Origin: Eutypa lata | Lineage: Eukaryota; Ascomycota; Sordariomycetes; Xylariales; Diatrypaceae | Assembly: GCA_022661535.1 (NCBI GenBank) | Contig: JAKULF010000010.1 | Location: 1,612,001 to 1,676,000 of the forward strand | DNA: 64,000 nucleotides | Direction of reading: 5' to 3' | Shown here: one piece after another, positions 1 through 12,901 of the stretch | Position numbering within the stretch: the first letter of the stretch is position 1 | Layout of the letters: every line of letters begins with the position of its first letter | The notes under the pieces: generated by a model | The model's database searches: none | The model's input: the letters and a program-made list of their open reading frames with translations, nothing else | Told to the model about the DNA's origin: nothing | Made by a program: the position numbers and the translations under genes

Positions 1-211
1 AGGATATCCTATTAGTTTCTATGTAGTATACCCCGCTCACTTGATTATAGTCGTGTCCTTGAGAATTATATTTCCCATATAACTCTTGCGGAAAATATAG
101 CTAGCTTTAACGCTAAATTCTATAACATGATAATCTTTCTCGCGTTGCCATTATATGCGTTGTCATTCCCTATATGTTCCTTGGTTGCTCTAGGAAGTCT
201 TATATAGGGCC

Positions 212-2761
212 ATGGAGCCTCAAAATGGCGCAGAAAGGTGAGCCCCCCCTATTGTATACGATACTGTATACTGACCGTAAACAGACATGAAGACACTTGG
301 GATGCCATTGAACTATCTGATAGACTAGGACCTAGGTCCAACCAAGAAGAATCTCGCACAAACCTCGTCACCGATTCTATAGACACGCCTAGGGAGCAGT
401 TTAGCGCGAGTCGATTTCCTGACAAAGATGAACTCGCCTTGTGGTTCCCGCAGATCGAGAGCGACGAAAAAAATAGTTTCCGAATATGGATCTCCCGCAG
501 AAGTAGAGCGCTGGTAGTCCAGATCATCCTTATTGTGGTTATTCTGTGTGCGAATCTAGGGTTAACTATATTCGCCGTCAGACAATATGGGAGTACCAAC
601 GGTGTTGGGCTTATTTTTGAGGGCGACTGTGATACCATCAAGTCGCTGGACCGCTGGCTTCATCTACTGATTAACCTTTTGAGTACTGGAATGTTGTCTG
701 CTTCCAATTATTGTATGCAGCTACAAGCCGCACCAACAAGAGGGGCCATTGAACGTGCTCATCGAGATGAGAGATGGCTTGATATCGGCGTTCCTAGCCT
801 TCGAAATCTGCGGTACATAAGTAACTGGCGACGTTTAGCCTGGGTGCTTCTAGCTTTGAGCTCGCTTCCTATTCACTTAATGTAAGGCAAAAAGTATACC
901 AATGGTTTACTTGAAAAGTATGCTAATTTGTGTGTTTGAATTTAGATACAACTCGGCGATATTTAGGTCACTCTCATCGAATGATTATACTATTGCAGTT
1001 GCTAAAGACTCATTTATTCATAACAGCTCCTGGAGTCTTAGCACGGCAGAAAATAATCGGAATGGAGATGTCTCCTGGAACGACTCCAGAGTGAATCCTC
1101 CCGAGCTAGATTACTTCACTACCATCAAGGGAATTCAAGCTTCGGCCATCAGTAACAAATATGAGGAACTGAATGTATCTGCTTGTTTCGACCTATACAG
1201 TGATTACTGGGCGCCACAAGGCAATGCCGTTATCCTAGTGGCAAATCAAAGCATACAAACACCTGCAAATGATAGCTTACTGATGTATGTGTCAGTAATT
1301 CCGCGATCAGATAACTGGGCAAAGAATATGTGGGCGTCGGCGAACGGCACTGGGCGATACGTTGCCACGTCCCCTGAATCTCCTGTCATGAAGTGGTATC
1401 TTGGGCCTAAGCAATACAAAGTATCGCGATGTCTAGTTCAACCACCCGAGAACATTGAGGTGCGTTGTCGGTTTGAGTACTGCCGCCCAATCATGATCAC
1501 TATCTGTGTCCTGAACTCGATGAAGGCCATGGTCATAGTGTTCATATGGGGGTTGAGGCGATGGCAGGACAGAGCGCAACGTGATTTGGATCAAGATGTT
1601 TTGTACACATTGGGCGATGCAGTGGCCTCGTTCATGCGAAGACCAGAACAGAGAACCCGAAACATGTGTCTCGCGACCAAATACGATTTCGAGAGCAAGC
1701 GAGCCTGGAAGAATCGCTTGGTTAAGAAACGACCCGAGTTAAACACAGACCCACGGCCATGGAAAGAGGATCAGAAGCTATTCTGGATGAAATCTGCTAG
1801 CCGACGTCGGTGGTTCATTCTCGTATCTACGTATGTGCTGATGACATCTGTCACTTGGTCTGAGTCTCAAGTCTCATGTTGGGACCAGAATGTTGAACTG
1901 AAGATAGAGTGCTGACTGGATGTAGCTCACTTCTCGTCATGACTGTAGCCGCCATAGTCCTCGGTTTGGGTCTTCGGAGTTTAACCCGTCGCAGTTTATC
2001 AATCACTATGTCCGGTCTCTGGGAGTTGGGTTTTGGATCCTTGTCGCCCTTCACGTATTTGGTGATAGGCCTCCCGCGGGAGGACCCCGCGGGCCTCATC
2101 TCCAACGTGCTGCTTGCCAACTTGCCGCAGCTCATACTCTCTGTTCTTTATATTTTCCTCAACGCTATGCTTAGCACGTTCCTAGTGCAGCGTGAATTTA
2201 GCCGTATGCACGTCACACGCAAGCCGCTGCGCGTCTCCGAGCCCCGCGGCATCCAGCGATCGAGCTTCTTCATCTCTCTACCGCTACGCTACGGCATCCC
2301 CCTATATGCTACGTCGGGCCTCATGCACTGGCTTATCTCCCAGAGTCTCTTCCTGGCACGCATCACCGCCATAAAGCCCGACGGCACTATCGATGCCAAG
2401 AACTCGTTCTCGACCTGTGGTGCGAGCCCTATTGCTGTCGTCATTAGTAAGTTATACCCTGGTTTAGCCAGACCGCAAACTAAGTTCTCATCCGCGATTT
2501 ATAGCAATACTTGTGGGATTGATCATCCTCCTGTCTATGGTGGCACTAGGTTGTCGGAAATATGACGGAACGATGAGAATCGTGGCAACCAACAGCCTAG
2601 CTATCAGCGCCGCGTGCCATGTCCTTGACGTGGATCGGACGAATGGATATATGTTGCCCGTAACGTGGGGCGTCGTTGAGAGACAAAACGAAAAGGGTAA
2701 ATGTGCGTTTACAACGGCTGCTGAGATTGAGAAGCCTGAGGAAGGGGTGCTTTATCAATGA
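212..2761 (+). CDS. DUF6536-family multi-pass membrane protein
   Basis: Five exons join in frame: 212-237, 285-881, 946-1830, 1926-2446 and 2505-2761, giving 761 residues. The start at 212 is chosen because only it enters exon 2 in frame; the next ATG at 225 does not. Introns are 47, 64, 95 and 58 bases with GT-AG ends and GCTAAT/GCTGAC branch sites. The N-terminal part has a hydrophobic segment, a GDC motif, then the family run LHLLINLLSTGMLSASNYC and WLDIGVPSLRNLR, which are hallmarks of fungal DUF6536. About seven to eight membrane segments follow, with an N-glycosylation-rich loop in exon 3. The C-terminus has the conserved SPIAVVI and ISAACH segments. The family has no established biochemical role. 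The splice model is inference, but every junction keeps family similarity. Confidence 0.88.
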
Positions 2762-3047
2762 TTATACGAGCATCTACTAGTCGTTATCCCTGGTTGGGTT
2801 CTGTATTCCCTGGCGTGAATAGGGGTCAGATTATTTTAACTATTCTATACTCCCTAGGCATAATAGGCGTGTTGAAAGTGATATATATGCTTTATATAGC
2901 ATGTCACCTCCATAAAATTTGTCTCTATGATTCATGCTACGACATGACGGGATCTAGTAGCTTCCCGCCAGTTCCCAACTGTACATGAAATGTATTTGAT
3001 GTCATTCCTAACCCAGTGTTATAATGAGTTTGGCATGGCGCACTAAA

Positions 3048-4020
3048 CTAGACTAGTACCCCAATCATGTTCTTCACATGGGTGGCCTCAACCACACTTT
3101 GAAGCGAATCATCGCAATAATTTGGCTTATCGGTCAAGTAAAACTTGCCTGCACTTAGCGTAACCGTTTGGCCGTAGTTCTTTTCAGCCTGCACTCCGGT
3201 CTTGGCGTCGACGATACGCTCGCCATCAACCAACTTCAAGACGAGCTCGGCAACGATGCTAAGTGGTGTGAAGCTTGTTTTGTCGTACTGGTCCCACGCA
3301 TTATCCGGCATGATCGCGGTCCTGACTGAGCTGGGACATAACGCATTAACCCGGATGTTGTCCGAAGTATGGTACCAGTCTGCAATGCTACACATGAAGC
3401 CCACAACACCATCTTAAAGAACTTGAGTTAGCATCTTATAGTTGCGCGATGTGGTGTGGTTAAGCGGATGGCGTACGCTTGGATGAAGTGTAGACTGGGG
3501 AACAATACATCGGCCAGATGCCAGCCACACTACTCGTCACCACGATTGAACCTCCGTTGGAAGCCTGGGCCATATAATGCCGGCCAATCCGCACGGCATT
3601 CATGCAGCCCTTTAGGTTAATTTCCAGAGCGGTCCAGTCGGGCTCGGGAGGCGGCTCACTTGGAGATTCGGATTTAGCAAACCAGACAGGCTTCTCCAGC
3701 ACGCCGGCGTTGGCGAAGACGAAGTCCAGGCGCCCGGCGCTGGAGGCGAATGCTGCCTTGAACGCATCCGCGAGCTGCTGGTAGTTCGATGTATCGGCTT
3801 TGTAGTAGGATACGCTCGAGGACAATGGACCGGCGTCGTCCTGAATGTCAACAACGTGGACACTCCACCCCCCTCGCGCAATAAGCGCCTGTGCTACGGC
3901 CTGGCCGATGCCATTGGCTGTTGACAAGTTTAGCTATTAGTTAAGGTTGCACATGGAAGATATTAGAAGGTGATGTTTACCTCCACCGGTAATGAAAGCG
4001 ACCTGAGGTGTTTTTGGCAT
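3048..4020 (-). CDS. Short-chain dehydrogenase/reductase (SDR)
   Basis: Three exons on the minus strand: 4020-3981, 3917-3477 and 3412-3048, giving 281 residues, the usual size for a classical SDR. The first intron interrupts the nucleotide-binding motif, which reads TGGGANGIG (residues 11-19) only after splicing. NAG in VFANAGV, catalytic Ser144, Tyr157 and Lys161 (YTSSK) have normal spacing. The second intron (64 bases) has a GCTAAC branch and a TTTAAG acceptor and restores YTSSKHGVVGF. It is probably a cytosolic NAD(P)(H)-dependent oxidoreductase, closest in layout to 15-hydroxyprostaglandin-dehydrogenase-like fungal SDRs; the substrate cannot be told. It converges on the DUF6536 gene with 286 bases between stops. 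Confidence 0.9.
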
Positions 4021-5708
4021 CGTATCTAGTTGACTACGGTAGATTGAATAAAGAGCTCGAAATATGGAATCAGTCCGGGTGGTGCAGCAGTAGTACTTAC
4101 TGCCCGATCCTTTGGTCGGTACTTAAATAGTCAGATAGTTATTGGCATGAAGCGTCCTGTGTCTATCAACTCTGACGACCCCTTGTTTAGTCCATCCTGA
4201 ATGGTTAAGTCTAGCACGCGAGGACCATCACCTCAAGCAAGAAAGCGGATTCAACTGAAATACTGGGATAGCAAAATCACACTACGGCCCATTTTGTGAG
4301 GAGGTTACATTGGTATATTATACGTAACCATTTTATCGTTAGGGTTATGTATTAGAAGGGATTTATGTTGCTAGGATTAAGTATACAGCAAGAGCAAAAT
4401 AGTATTCACCCTGCCCGCATGAATACGTACCTACATCAGCTATTCGGCACCTCGGTGACTGTTGGAGATTCCCATGTGTCCTTATTAGGGTAGATGAACC
4501 TCGTCCAGTTCCTTATTAACTAGGCATCACTTACCAAGATACTCCAATATCATGATATGTGTTAAGGTCAAGACTGAGCACAATCCATGTATGTAGAGGT
4601 ATGTACGGGACTTTTCTATATGCACCATTGTTACAGATATCAATGAGGCTCAGGGGAACCCAGAACAGACTGGGTTACCTGACGTACTGTCAACCAACTA
4701 CATATACACGACAAGGGCGAGACGGTCAGTCCCTTCCACTGCATAAAGTTCACAAACATATCCGCTTGGAGATCAACTGCATGAGTGTGACAAAATTTAT
4801 GGGCTTTGATTGGTCTAATTTATCTTGAGATTCACTAAAGCTGCAGTGGACTTTTCATTCAGTTAAATCTCCAGGGATACCTACACAGCGGCATGGCACT
4901 TGGCATAGCTGTTAGCTTGTAACCATTATGCGCAGGAGGCCCCTTATTGATGCGAAGCATTCGATATTCGGTTAACTTCAATTGATTCGTTATATCGTTG
5001 CTTTTGTGTATGATTTGAAGAGGACATTGCGAATATAAACTCTTCTAGTAAGGCATTGCGCCTTGATTGTGCTATAAAGCCTGGACAACCCTTATAGAGG
5101 AAGCTATGGTGAACCCTGAGCCTGAGCCAGCGAGTGCAGACGACACTGTGGGTGCTAACAATGCAACTATCTCTGCCTTGCTGTCATAGATATGCATGTA
5201 GGTAGCTAGGTATCCTTTCCGTATTTGAAGTTCTATATTTGAAGCTATTCACATTTCAAATTGCTAGCAGTAGCTACATACAGAACCTGAAAGGGTACAT
5301 AAATACATGTATGTATTTTTAGCCACAGATGTTAGCTGCTTGGCGTTATGATGACTAAGCTTATCTTCGTTAGTTTGTCCCTTTTAGGACAGCTCTATAA
5401 TTAATAGTTATTGAATGCAAGCGGATCCGGCTGGCGTCATGAACATTTGATAGTAACACCAAAGCGTGACCAACGAACATTAACATTCTTGACGTCGCGT
5501 TTGCAAAGCTTTCAGTTCATTCGTTACCCAAGAAGCAGCATCATCCAACCCAATGTGCAGCTTTTTAATCAATTTAGATTGAAGTTGTTCTTTCATTTCC
5601 TCATACACATGATCTGAAACCCTTTGTCTATCCTAATAAATCGTCCCACATGGTAGTTGTAACACTCAACTAACGATAAATCCGTTGTGGCCTGACGATG
5701 CCCACGAT
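4021..5708. other. Intergenic, no supported gene
   Basis: About 1.7 kb between two divergently transcribed genes. Only short open frames without motifs were seen, the longest at 4559-4828. It presumably holds both promoters. No repeats stand out. Confidence 0.6.
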
Positions 5709-8700
5709 ATGGAGATGGCCAATGTTTCCGAGAACCCCCACCAGCTCGAGATAGCGATACCGACACCTATTTCCGACTTGTCTCCCCAAATTTCAGAACC
5801 AGCTTCAAGAGCTGTTCGCGGCATTGTCACTATTACCTGGCCTTACAACTCGGTTAAGAGCAGCTTCGCCTTCATCCTCGCAGAACCTGATTTCCGTCTT
5901 CGCCGAAACAGGGGCCAAGTTCGCGTCAACTTCACTGGATCCATAGCAAAGACTCTAGGAGAATGTGGTTTGGGAGGAAACGATGAGATCTATCTAAGTT
6001 TGGACGGTGCTGAGTGGGAGCCAGAGGAAACCAAGAAGCGGCAAAGCCTACCAGGCACTGGGATCGACTGGCAGCTGAAGTTCTCCAACAAGCTGCTTCT
6101 GCAGGTGAGCATGTCTCTATTATCTATGAGATAAGATATTGATTTTAATTTTAATTCCAGGTCAAATTTGGCGAAACCCATGAGACTCGAGTTATCGCTG
6201 TCGACCATTCGACCTCAGCAGAACCAGCGCAATCTATCGACAACCAAGAACCAGTGGAGATACCACACCTTCGCGATTCCCCATCTCCGCCCGCAGAGTT
6301 TACGACTTTCACACCAGCTAAGGATCCCCGCATTACAAAATTCAATGACGAATATGAATCACCCGCCTTTGTTAAAAGAGCAAGGTTGTCTTATGGTTCA
6401 TTATTTGAAGATGGATTCGATATATTTGATGATGATGGCGGAGTTAAGGGAAAGGGACGCAAGAGAACACGGTTTGGCCGAGATAGTGGTGCCTGGAGAT
6501 ACAGCAGCCAGTCCCGAAGCCCGGAACCCCAACCTATCTCTAGGGCTGAGAGTACACTTGATGAACAAGAGGACCACATGAGCTCTCCACCGAGGCTAGG
6601 AATGGCCGATGAAGGATGCCAAACTATGGAACTTGATATGCCCGCACCTACTCCTGACCTAGCTTCCGAGAATATTGCTTCGGGAGAACACCAGCAACCA
6701 CCACCTATAGTAGAGACACTGCCTCAGCTTCATGATGACCTGATAGATCAAGGTGCTCAAGGTCTTCCCCCGCACGAACTCCTGCCTAATAGTCCGGGTG
6801 TGACCTTACCGTTAACATTACCAAATGTGTCCCAACACACTTTCGCTGAAACAGCTCCGTTTCCCACCAATCACGAGCTCGCTACGATTGATAATAACTT
6901 ACAGCCGCAATGGGAAACAAAGAACATTGGTAATACAACCCAATTCTACGATGAGGATCCAGCTGTGCATGAGCAAGTGCCCGGCGGATTACTTCTACCT
7001 GATCCAGAGGATGGTTTAGTCCACCATCACCCCCCTGGCTTGGAAGACACGAGGGAAATAAACCCCTCGTATCCTCCCATTGATCATACGAGCTTTGGCA
7101 AAGATATTGAGAATAATGGGTCTCATGAGGGGCATCAGGATGGCCTCTTTTATCATACACCTCAGATGGCTTACCCTCCCTTAGATATAGCAGAGAGTGA
7201 GGAATCAAGGCTACCTACCGCGGACATGCTCAACAACTACCCCCCGGGATACCTCGAGAACTCCCAGCACTTTCCGCAACAACAAGTAGAGGGACAGTCA
7301 CGAGCTTTCGGCAGAGAAATAGAGAGCACTCTATCTTCTGTTCCTGCAGAAGTGCGTCCGACTTCTTGGACCACGGTAAATAACGCTTCCGAAGCTACCT
7401 CAACGCCACAAACACGTCGGCTAGATACTGCAGATGGTCGATCTACTGAATCGCCCGTGGTTATCGATGAGGATGAGTCGGACGACGAGCCGGCACCAGC
7501 ACCGACTGCCGTTGAAGACACTCTCACGAATGGTCATGCTGACGCCCTCGAGGAGTACGAAGATGCAGAAGCTGAAGATGAGGCTGACGCTATGTACTCT
7601 GATGAAGATGAGCCCGAATATGATGTGGATGAGATGGGTGGCGATTATGACACTCGCAACTATGTTGGGCCTGACGACGACGAAGATGACAGCCACGATG
7701 AAGATCTACGGCCACGCCGGCTGGAACCACAATTCACTGATTATGAGGACTGGGATGAAGATGAGTTGGAAGAGGCAGAGGAGGAAGAACGCCGATTCCG
7801 ACCGGATAATATGAATGGGTATGATATAGATGAGGAAGAGGAAGAGGGAGATGATGAGGATGAGGATGAGGATGAGGATGGGGAGGAGGGGGAAGAAGAT
7901 GATGAGGAAGATGAGGAAAGAATAGGAGGGTTCGCACCCCGGGTCTCCCAGGCAACTCCGATGGTGATTGACTTGATTTCATCTTCAGAAGATGAAGATG
8001 AGAGCGAAGACGAAAATGAAGACGGACGCGAGAGTATCCAATTACCACAGCCTCACCCGGCTACTGACGGTGACGGTTTGGTTGGCAGGGAGGGTCCTAC
8101 ATCAAGGGCAAGCCAGTCTCCAGATGGTGACTTTGAGAGTCAGGAAGGAGGCATGTCCGAGCAACTCTCTGTTACGTCGGACATCCAGGAGGAAGTTAAC
8201 GAGGAAGAAATGGCCGAAGAGGAAGAAATAACCGAGGAAGATATAGAGGAAATGGAAGATGGAGGCTCTGCAGATGATGAGCAACGGGAAGAAGCTCTGC
8301 TTGAGAAGGACAATGCGTTCGATACGACTACGGAGACTAGAAGGCAAGAAGAGGCCTCGATGGACCTCAAGCCTATTGCTGTGCGTGAGCGCATGCTGCC
8401 GCCAAGTCATGCACCAGAGCCAACAGAGACAATGGAGCAAGTGGCCACAACAGGCAAGGAACCCCTGGCGTCTAATATCTCACCCTTTACAGCTGCCGAA
8501 GGCCTGGAGGTTCTAAGTCAAACGGTTGACCGAGAGGAAGCCGAAGCCGAAGCCGAAGCAAGAGACAAGGTCGATAGTTCTCAAGTCAAACTGGACGAGA
8601 CTTTTCTATTGACTACTGGAACTGATAACGAGACGTCTCAATTGAAAGATGTTGAAATGGCTGAGAACGAGGTTGTTGATAGCGAACTTATCGCCCAGGA

Positions 8701-10468
8701 TGAAGTTCATGAGCCTGACGTCAAGGAGGCTGAAATAGGCAAGACGGAGACCATTATTGATGATGGCACTCAGTCGCCTGCAACAGATGAAGATCTGGAA
8801 CCGGTAGATCTCATTAAGAGCAGTCCGATAAACTCTCCCGAAGTGCCTTTAATGGAAAAGAGCGAGATCTCACAGGGTCATATGCTAGCCCCTTCATCAC
8901 CCCCATTGACGCAGTCGTTCTCATCACAAGCGACGGGGTCGAAACCTGGGCTACCAATGCACGAGTCTACAATATCGGAATCTCAGCTACCAATAGATCA
9001 GTTATTTACACCTCTTGACACTCAACTAACAGACGTAGCCACCTCCCAAGAGACGCCGGCTATTTCCATGTCAGTCGAATCGGAAGAGGCGCATGATGTC
9101 GCCCACACAGCCGGGCTTGAAGAACCTCATGTTAGCCAGGTGACGACTATTTCAGAGGAGGTAGTCGAAGATGACCAAGTTCGCACCATAGAAATCGTAA
9201 CGACGCAAACTGAAGAGCACAATAGTGGCCAGATTGAGATCCAACGTCAGACCTTGGTGTCGGAAGAACATGTTCAGGAGTCATCACGAGCTTCTCAATC
9301 ACCTAAACTCATACCTAGCATTGCCTCTGAGCCTCAGGTGGAGTTCGATGATATGATTCAAGCAACCCTCCGTGGTGAAGCTCCCCAGGTCATGGTTGAA
9401 TCCGATATGACAGCTCAATCACTCGATGCTGATTCTTCGGGGGTGAGCTCGTCTTTTAGATCACAAATGGAAGGTGATGAGGAGTTACAGGCTAGCATTC
9501 TAGAAGACAACTCATATCTATTTGGCGCAGCGCATAAAGGGTCTTCAGAAGTGGATGAGGCTTCATCTCCAGTCCTTGGGTTTGATGACGCCCTAAAGCC
9601 CGAAGAGACCCAATCCGAATCTGTTGGGACGTGGCAGATGCAAGAAAATTCACAGCTCTCTGTTGAGTCTGATCATGAGTCTATGGATGAAGACTCTCAG
9701 CTTGATCCAAGCGTGCAACTTGCTCGAGCTGCGAATGCCACGAAGCGGAGAAGTAGAGCCCAGCAGGCCACTTCGGACATTAACCAGTCACACAAAGCAT
9801 CTGAAGACGGTCAGAGCAATCAAAGTCTAGATGAAGAAGACTCGAGCGTGCAACTAGCCAGGGCATCTATGAATGCTCTTTCTAAAGTGGAGGAAGAAAG
9901 CAGCTCATTGGTCGAAGCCAAGCTGCAACTCGCCCGGCACCTCCGAGACGAGCTCCCCGACTGCACGCAACTGCAAGTCCTGCGGCACCACATCGGGCAG
10001 AGCCTCGACGTCATGGCGGTCGCCATGATGCAGCCGCCGGACCCGCAGCGCGCGAAGCGCGGGCCCCGCGAGTACATGATGTCGTTCACGATCGCGGACC
10101 AGTCGACGGCGCCCAACGCGGTGGTCGAGGTGCAGCTGTACCGGCCCCACAAGGACGCGCTCCCGATCGTCAAGGCCGGCGACGTGGTGCTCCTCCGGAA
10201 GTTCAAGGTCGTCGCCCTCCAGGGCAAGGGGTTCGGCCTCCGCACCGAGGACGGCTCCAGCTGGGCCGTCTGGGAGCACGAGCAGCCCGGCGGTCCGCTG
10301 CAGGTTAGGGGCCCGCCCGTCGAGGCCGTCGCCAAGGAGGCCAGGCACGCGGCCTACCTGCTCGAGTGGTTCGGCCTCCTGGACGAGCAGGCTAGGAGTA
10401 AGCTCGAGAGGGCGAACCAGAAGATCATCGCTGTGTCGTCGAAGAAGGGTTCGAGGAAGTCGGGATAA
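5709..10468 (+). CDS. Large acidic protein with C-terminal Telo_bind (POT1/Cdc13-like) OB domain
   Basis: Two exons, 5709-6104 and 6161-10468, give 1567 residues. The first ATG in the open frame (5709) is used; the frame upstream has only non-ATG codons. Residues about 40-165 form a compact beta-rich region (GIVTITWPYNS, LAEPDFRLRR) that may be a second OB fold. The middle 1200 residues are disordered, Ser/Glu/Asp-rich, with a pure acidic block encoded by GATGAG repeats near 7850-7910. Two SUMO-interaction-like motifs are visible (VVIDEDESDD and MVIDLISSSEDED). Residues about 1385-1525 carry the Telo_bind-like domain (SFTIAD, VEVQLYRP, AGDVVLLRKFKV, WAVWEHEQ). The likely role is binding telomeric single-stranded DNA in the nucleus. 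Pot1 usually has this domain at its N-terminus, so orthology to Pot1 or Cdc13 is not claimed. The last 500 bases are clearly GC-richer than the rest. Confidence 0.85.
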
Positions 10469-12901
10469 GGGATGAGATAAGATAAAATAGGATGTGTGCA
10501 TACGTATGTGTACGTGTATGTGTATGTGTATAAGTATGTGTGTATACCAAATCACGGGACTGGCTTTTGCTTGCGGCGGTGTTGTTAATAGGGTGGGCGG
10601 CATCTACACAAAAAAAGCTGGTATAGATGGATGGATGGAGGAGTCGCTGGCGTACGGTGGATGTTCGTTCATACATGCATAGCATACGGTGTTTTGACAC
10701 TAGGTAGGAATGGAGAGGACGTGCTAATCAGGCATTCTATCGGAAGTCTTCAAGTAATATTGTTAATATCATGAGCTGTTGGCTGTATTATGTGCATTTG
10801 CTACGTGACTGGTCGAGTGACTACATAGATACCCCTGAGAATCCCTGTCCCTTTTGATGTGATGAATGTTTACCTGGGTCAATGTCGCCACGCAAGCAAA
10901 ACACCAACATTGATGTCACGATAATATTGCATGCACTGTTCTGCTTTGTATATGTTCTTCCCTCGAATAAAATATAGAGAATCATGGTATTGAACGTGTT
11001 CAAGCCTACAAGTTTTTCTTCTTCTTTTCTTCTCTTTTCCAACCACGTCTTAGCTAAATGAGTACGTACTCTTTATCCTCCTACAAATTCACTTCTTTAG
11101 TCGGAGCTATACCTACGGTGATCAGATGGCCTTGGAATTCTCGGGATGGTCGGACTCCGAGTATTGGTCTTTACACCTACCCCCCAGCGTGGCATAAGCG
11201 TCGATTGCTGCGTCTGGGCACATATGGTCCAGGCTTCGGATAATTCGGTGGCGACCTTCGTTTTCGTCTGCCTAGGAAAGATAATGCCGCAATCAGGTTT
11301 CTTCTCTGTTAGTACATGTGTACTAGTTACTTAGGTATGCAAGTATTATCATTCCTTACCTACGATCCAGCAGGTTTGTTGAGTCAGTCAGGTGGTCAGG
11401 GGTTGGACAGGAAAGGTTGGAAGACAGGAATGAAAGGTGTGCGGAGAAATCCTCGCTCGAATGTTACATGTGGGACAAACCTACGAGTAGAAGGAGAAAA
11501 AAAAACAAGTTCCTGCGAAGATCGTATTCCTTTGTTTCCTTGGCCGTAGGTATGGAATGCGATTTGGGTGTGGTAGGTAGACCGGCCTGGCCGGCCAGCA
11601 AACAAAGAAAAAAGTTGAACTTCAGTTGGGTCGTACAAATTCCAGTGTGAGTAAAATTCATTCCAAAATTGTTATGACTCGACTCGAATGCTTGACCTTG
11701 GGAAGCTGTCTTTGTTCTCTCCATACCGTGATCCATGTACACACATGATTTAATATATATATATCGTACTCAGACCCGGGCAAGATGTAAGTCATCTGCT
11801 GCAAGACTCACACCTCGCCAAAAAAAGTCATCCGCCTTGTTATAATTAAATTTGACGCTTCACAATGCCCACTTTACCCAGTCACTTAGCACAAAGATGC
11901 CCTCTCCTGTATTCTTTCTGGGGGTCGATGACGGCACTGACCCGAACCTTGCCATGTCGGCTCTTTGGGATCACGCTGAGACCATTTCTGAAGCGAAACG
12001 AGCCTAGAGGAAATGCGTGTTTTGTGGGCTGTAGTGAATTGGTATCTCCTTTTTCAAGCCAACATGTCGCAGCCCGTTTCTTTCTCAACGCCAATACACC
12101 AGATTTTGATGGCAACCATGATGACGTGAAGGTGAGGGCAGGAGACAACTGGTCCGCGGTGCTAATATATTCTCTTCAATGGAGTCATGGCAAGTGTAAT
12201 CAAACCGAAGAGTAACTAGCTGTTTCGGAGTTCTCTAGTACCATAACAAATACAAGGTGGATTGGGCGTGTTGCTTCTGGTCACGGAGGTCACTGGCGAG
12301 AACCCCAACGGTGTTAGCTAGGAGCAGCAACCTCAATCGCTTCACAGCTTACCTTACCTTGTACGAGTCTAGATCCGCGAGCAGAAGACGGTTCCTGGTC
12401 AACGGTCTAATCACATTTCTAGGCGTGCCTGTTGGTTTCTCTTAAAACATTATCACGAATGGTATTATTCAAGTAACATGAGATGAAGGCGTGGAAGTAT
12501 AGACAAGATTATTCTAATTAACAGTAGCTTGAAAGTTCCTTCCTGTTTAGGAAATTGAGAAAGAAGCCAGGATCCGAGATGATCTCGGGCTGCTTGTCGT
12601 GAGTATTTTAGCCGCGCTGTTTGAGGCAGTGAGGTAATTCAGGCATTATCCGAATATTTGCAAGCTTGTTACTGACTTGATAAGCAATGGGCTATTAATC
12701 TATTTACATATCTATCTATCTTACAGCGAAATCCAAATGTACAATGATAGAAGAAGACAAGGAATAGTACATAAAAAGTGTCTCCCTCAAACGCCGCGAT
12801 ATCGACACCAATGCACCCCCACCATCTTTTCCCACCAAACTCCAAAGAAAGGGACGAAAGCGCACAGGAACAGGGTGGAATAGATTTCGTAGGGTGCGGT
12901 T
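10469..12901. other. Intergenic, no supported gene
   Basis: About 2.4 kb between convergent genes. It begins with a TG-rich microsatellite and contains several overlapping short frames on both strands (for example 11865-12215), none with a recognisable domain, start context or splice pattern. Confidence 0.55.
10493..10546. repeat. Degenerate TG/TATG microsatellite
   Basis: An alternating TGTG/TATG/TACG run of about 54 bases lies just after the stop codon of the Telo_bind gene, in its probable 3' untranslated region. Confidence 0.8.

Noticed and set aside
249..641. Minus-strand 130-codon frame
   Set aside because: It is antisense to exon 2 of the DUF6536 gene and has no motif.
9905..10603. 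Minus-strand 232-codon frame
   Set aside because: It is a shadow of the GC-rich end of the Telo_bind gene; low-complexity Leu/Arg/His composition.
11865..12215. 116-codon plus-strand frame with overlapping minus-strand frame
   Set aside because: No motif, no coding-like codon pattern, no splice continuation; likely chance.
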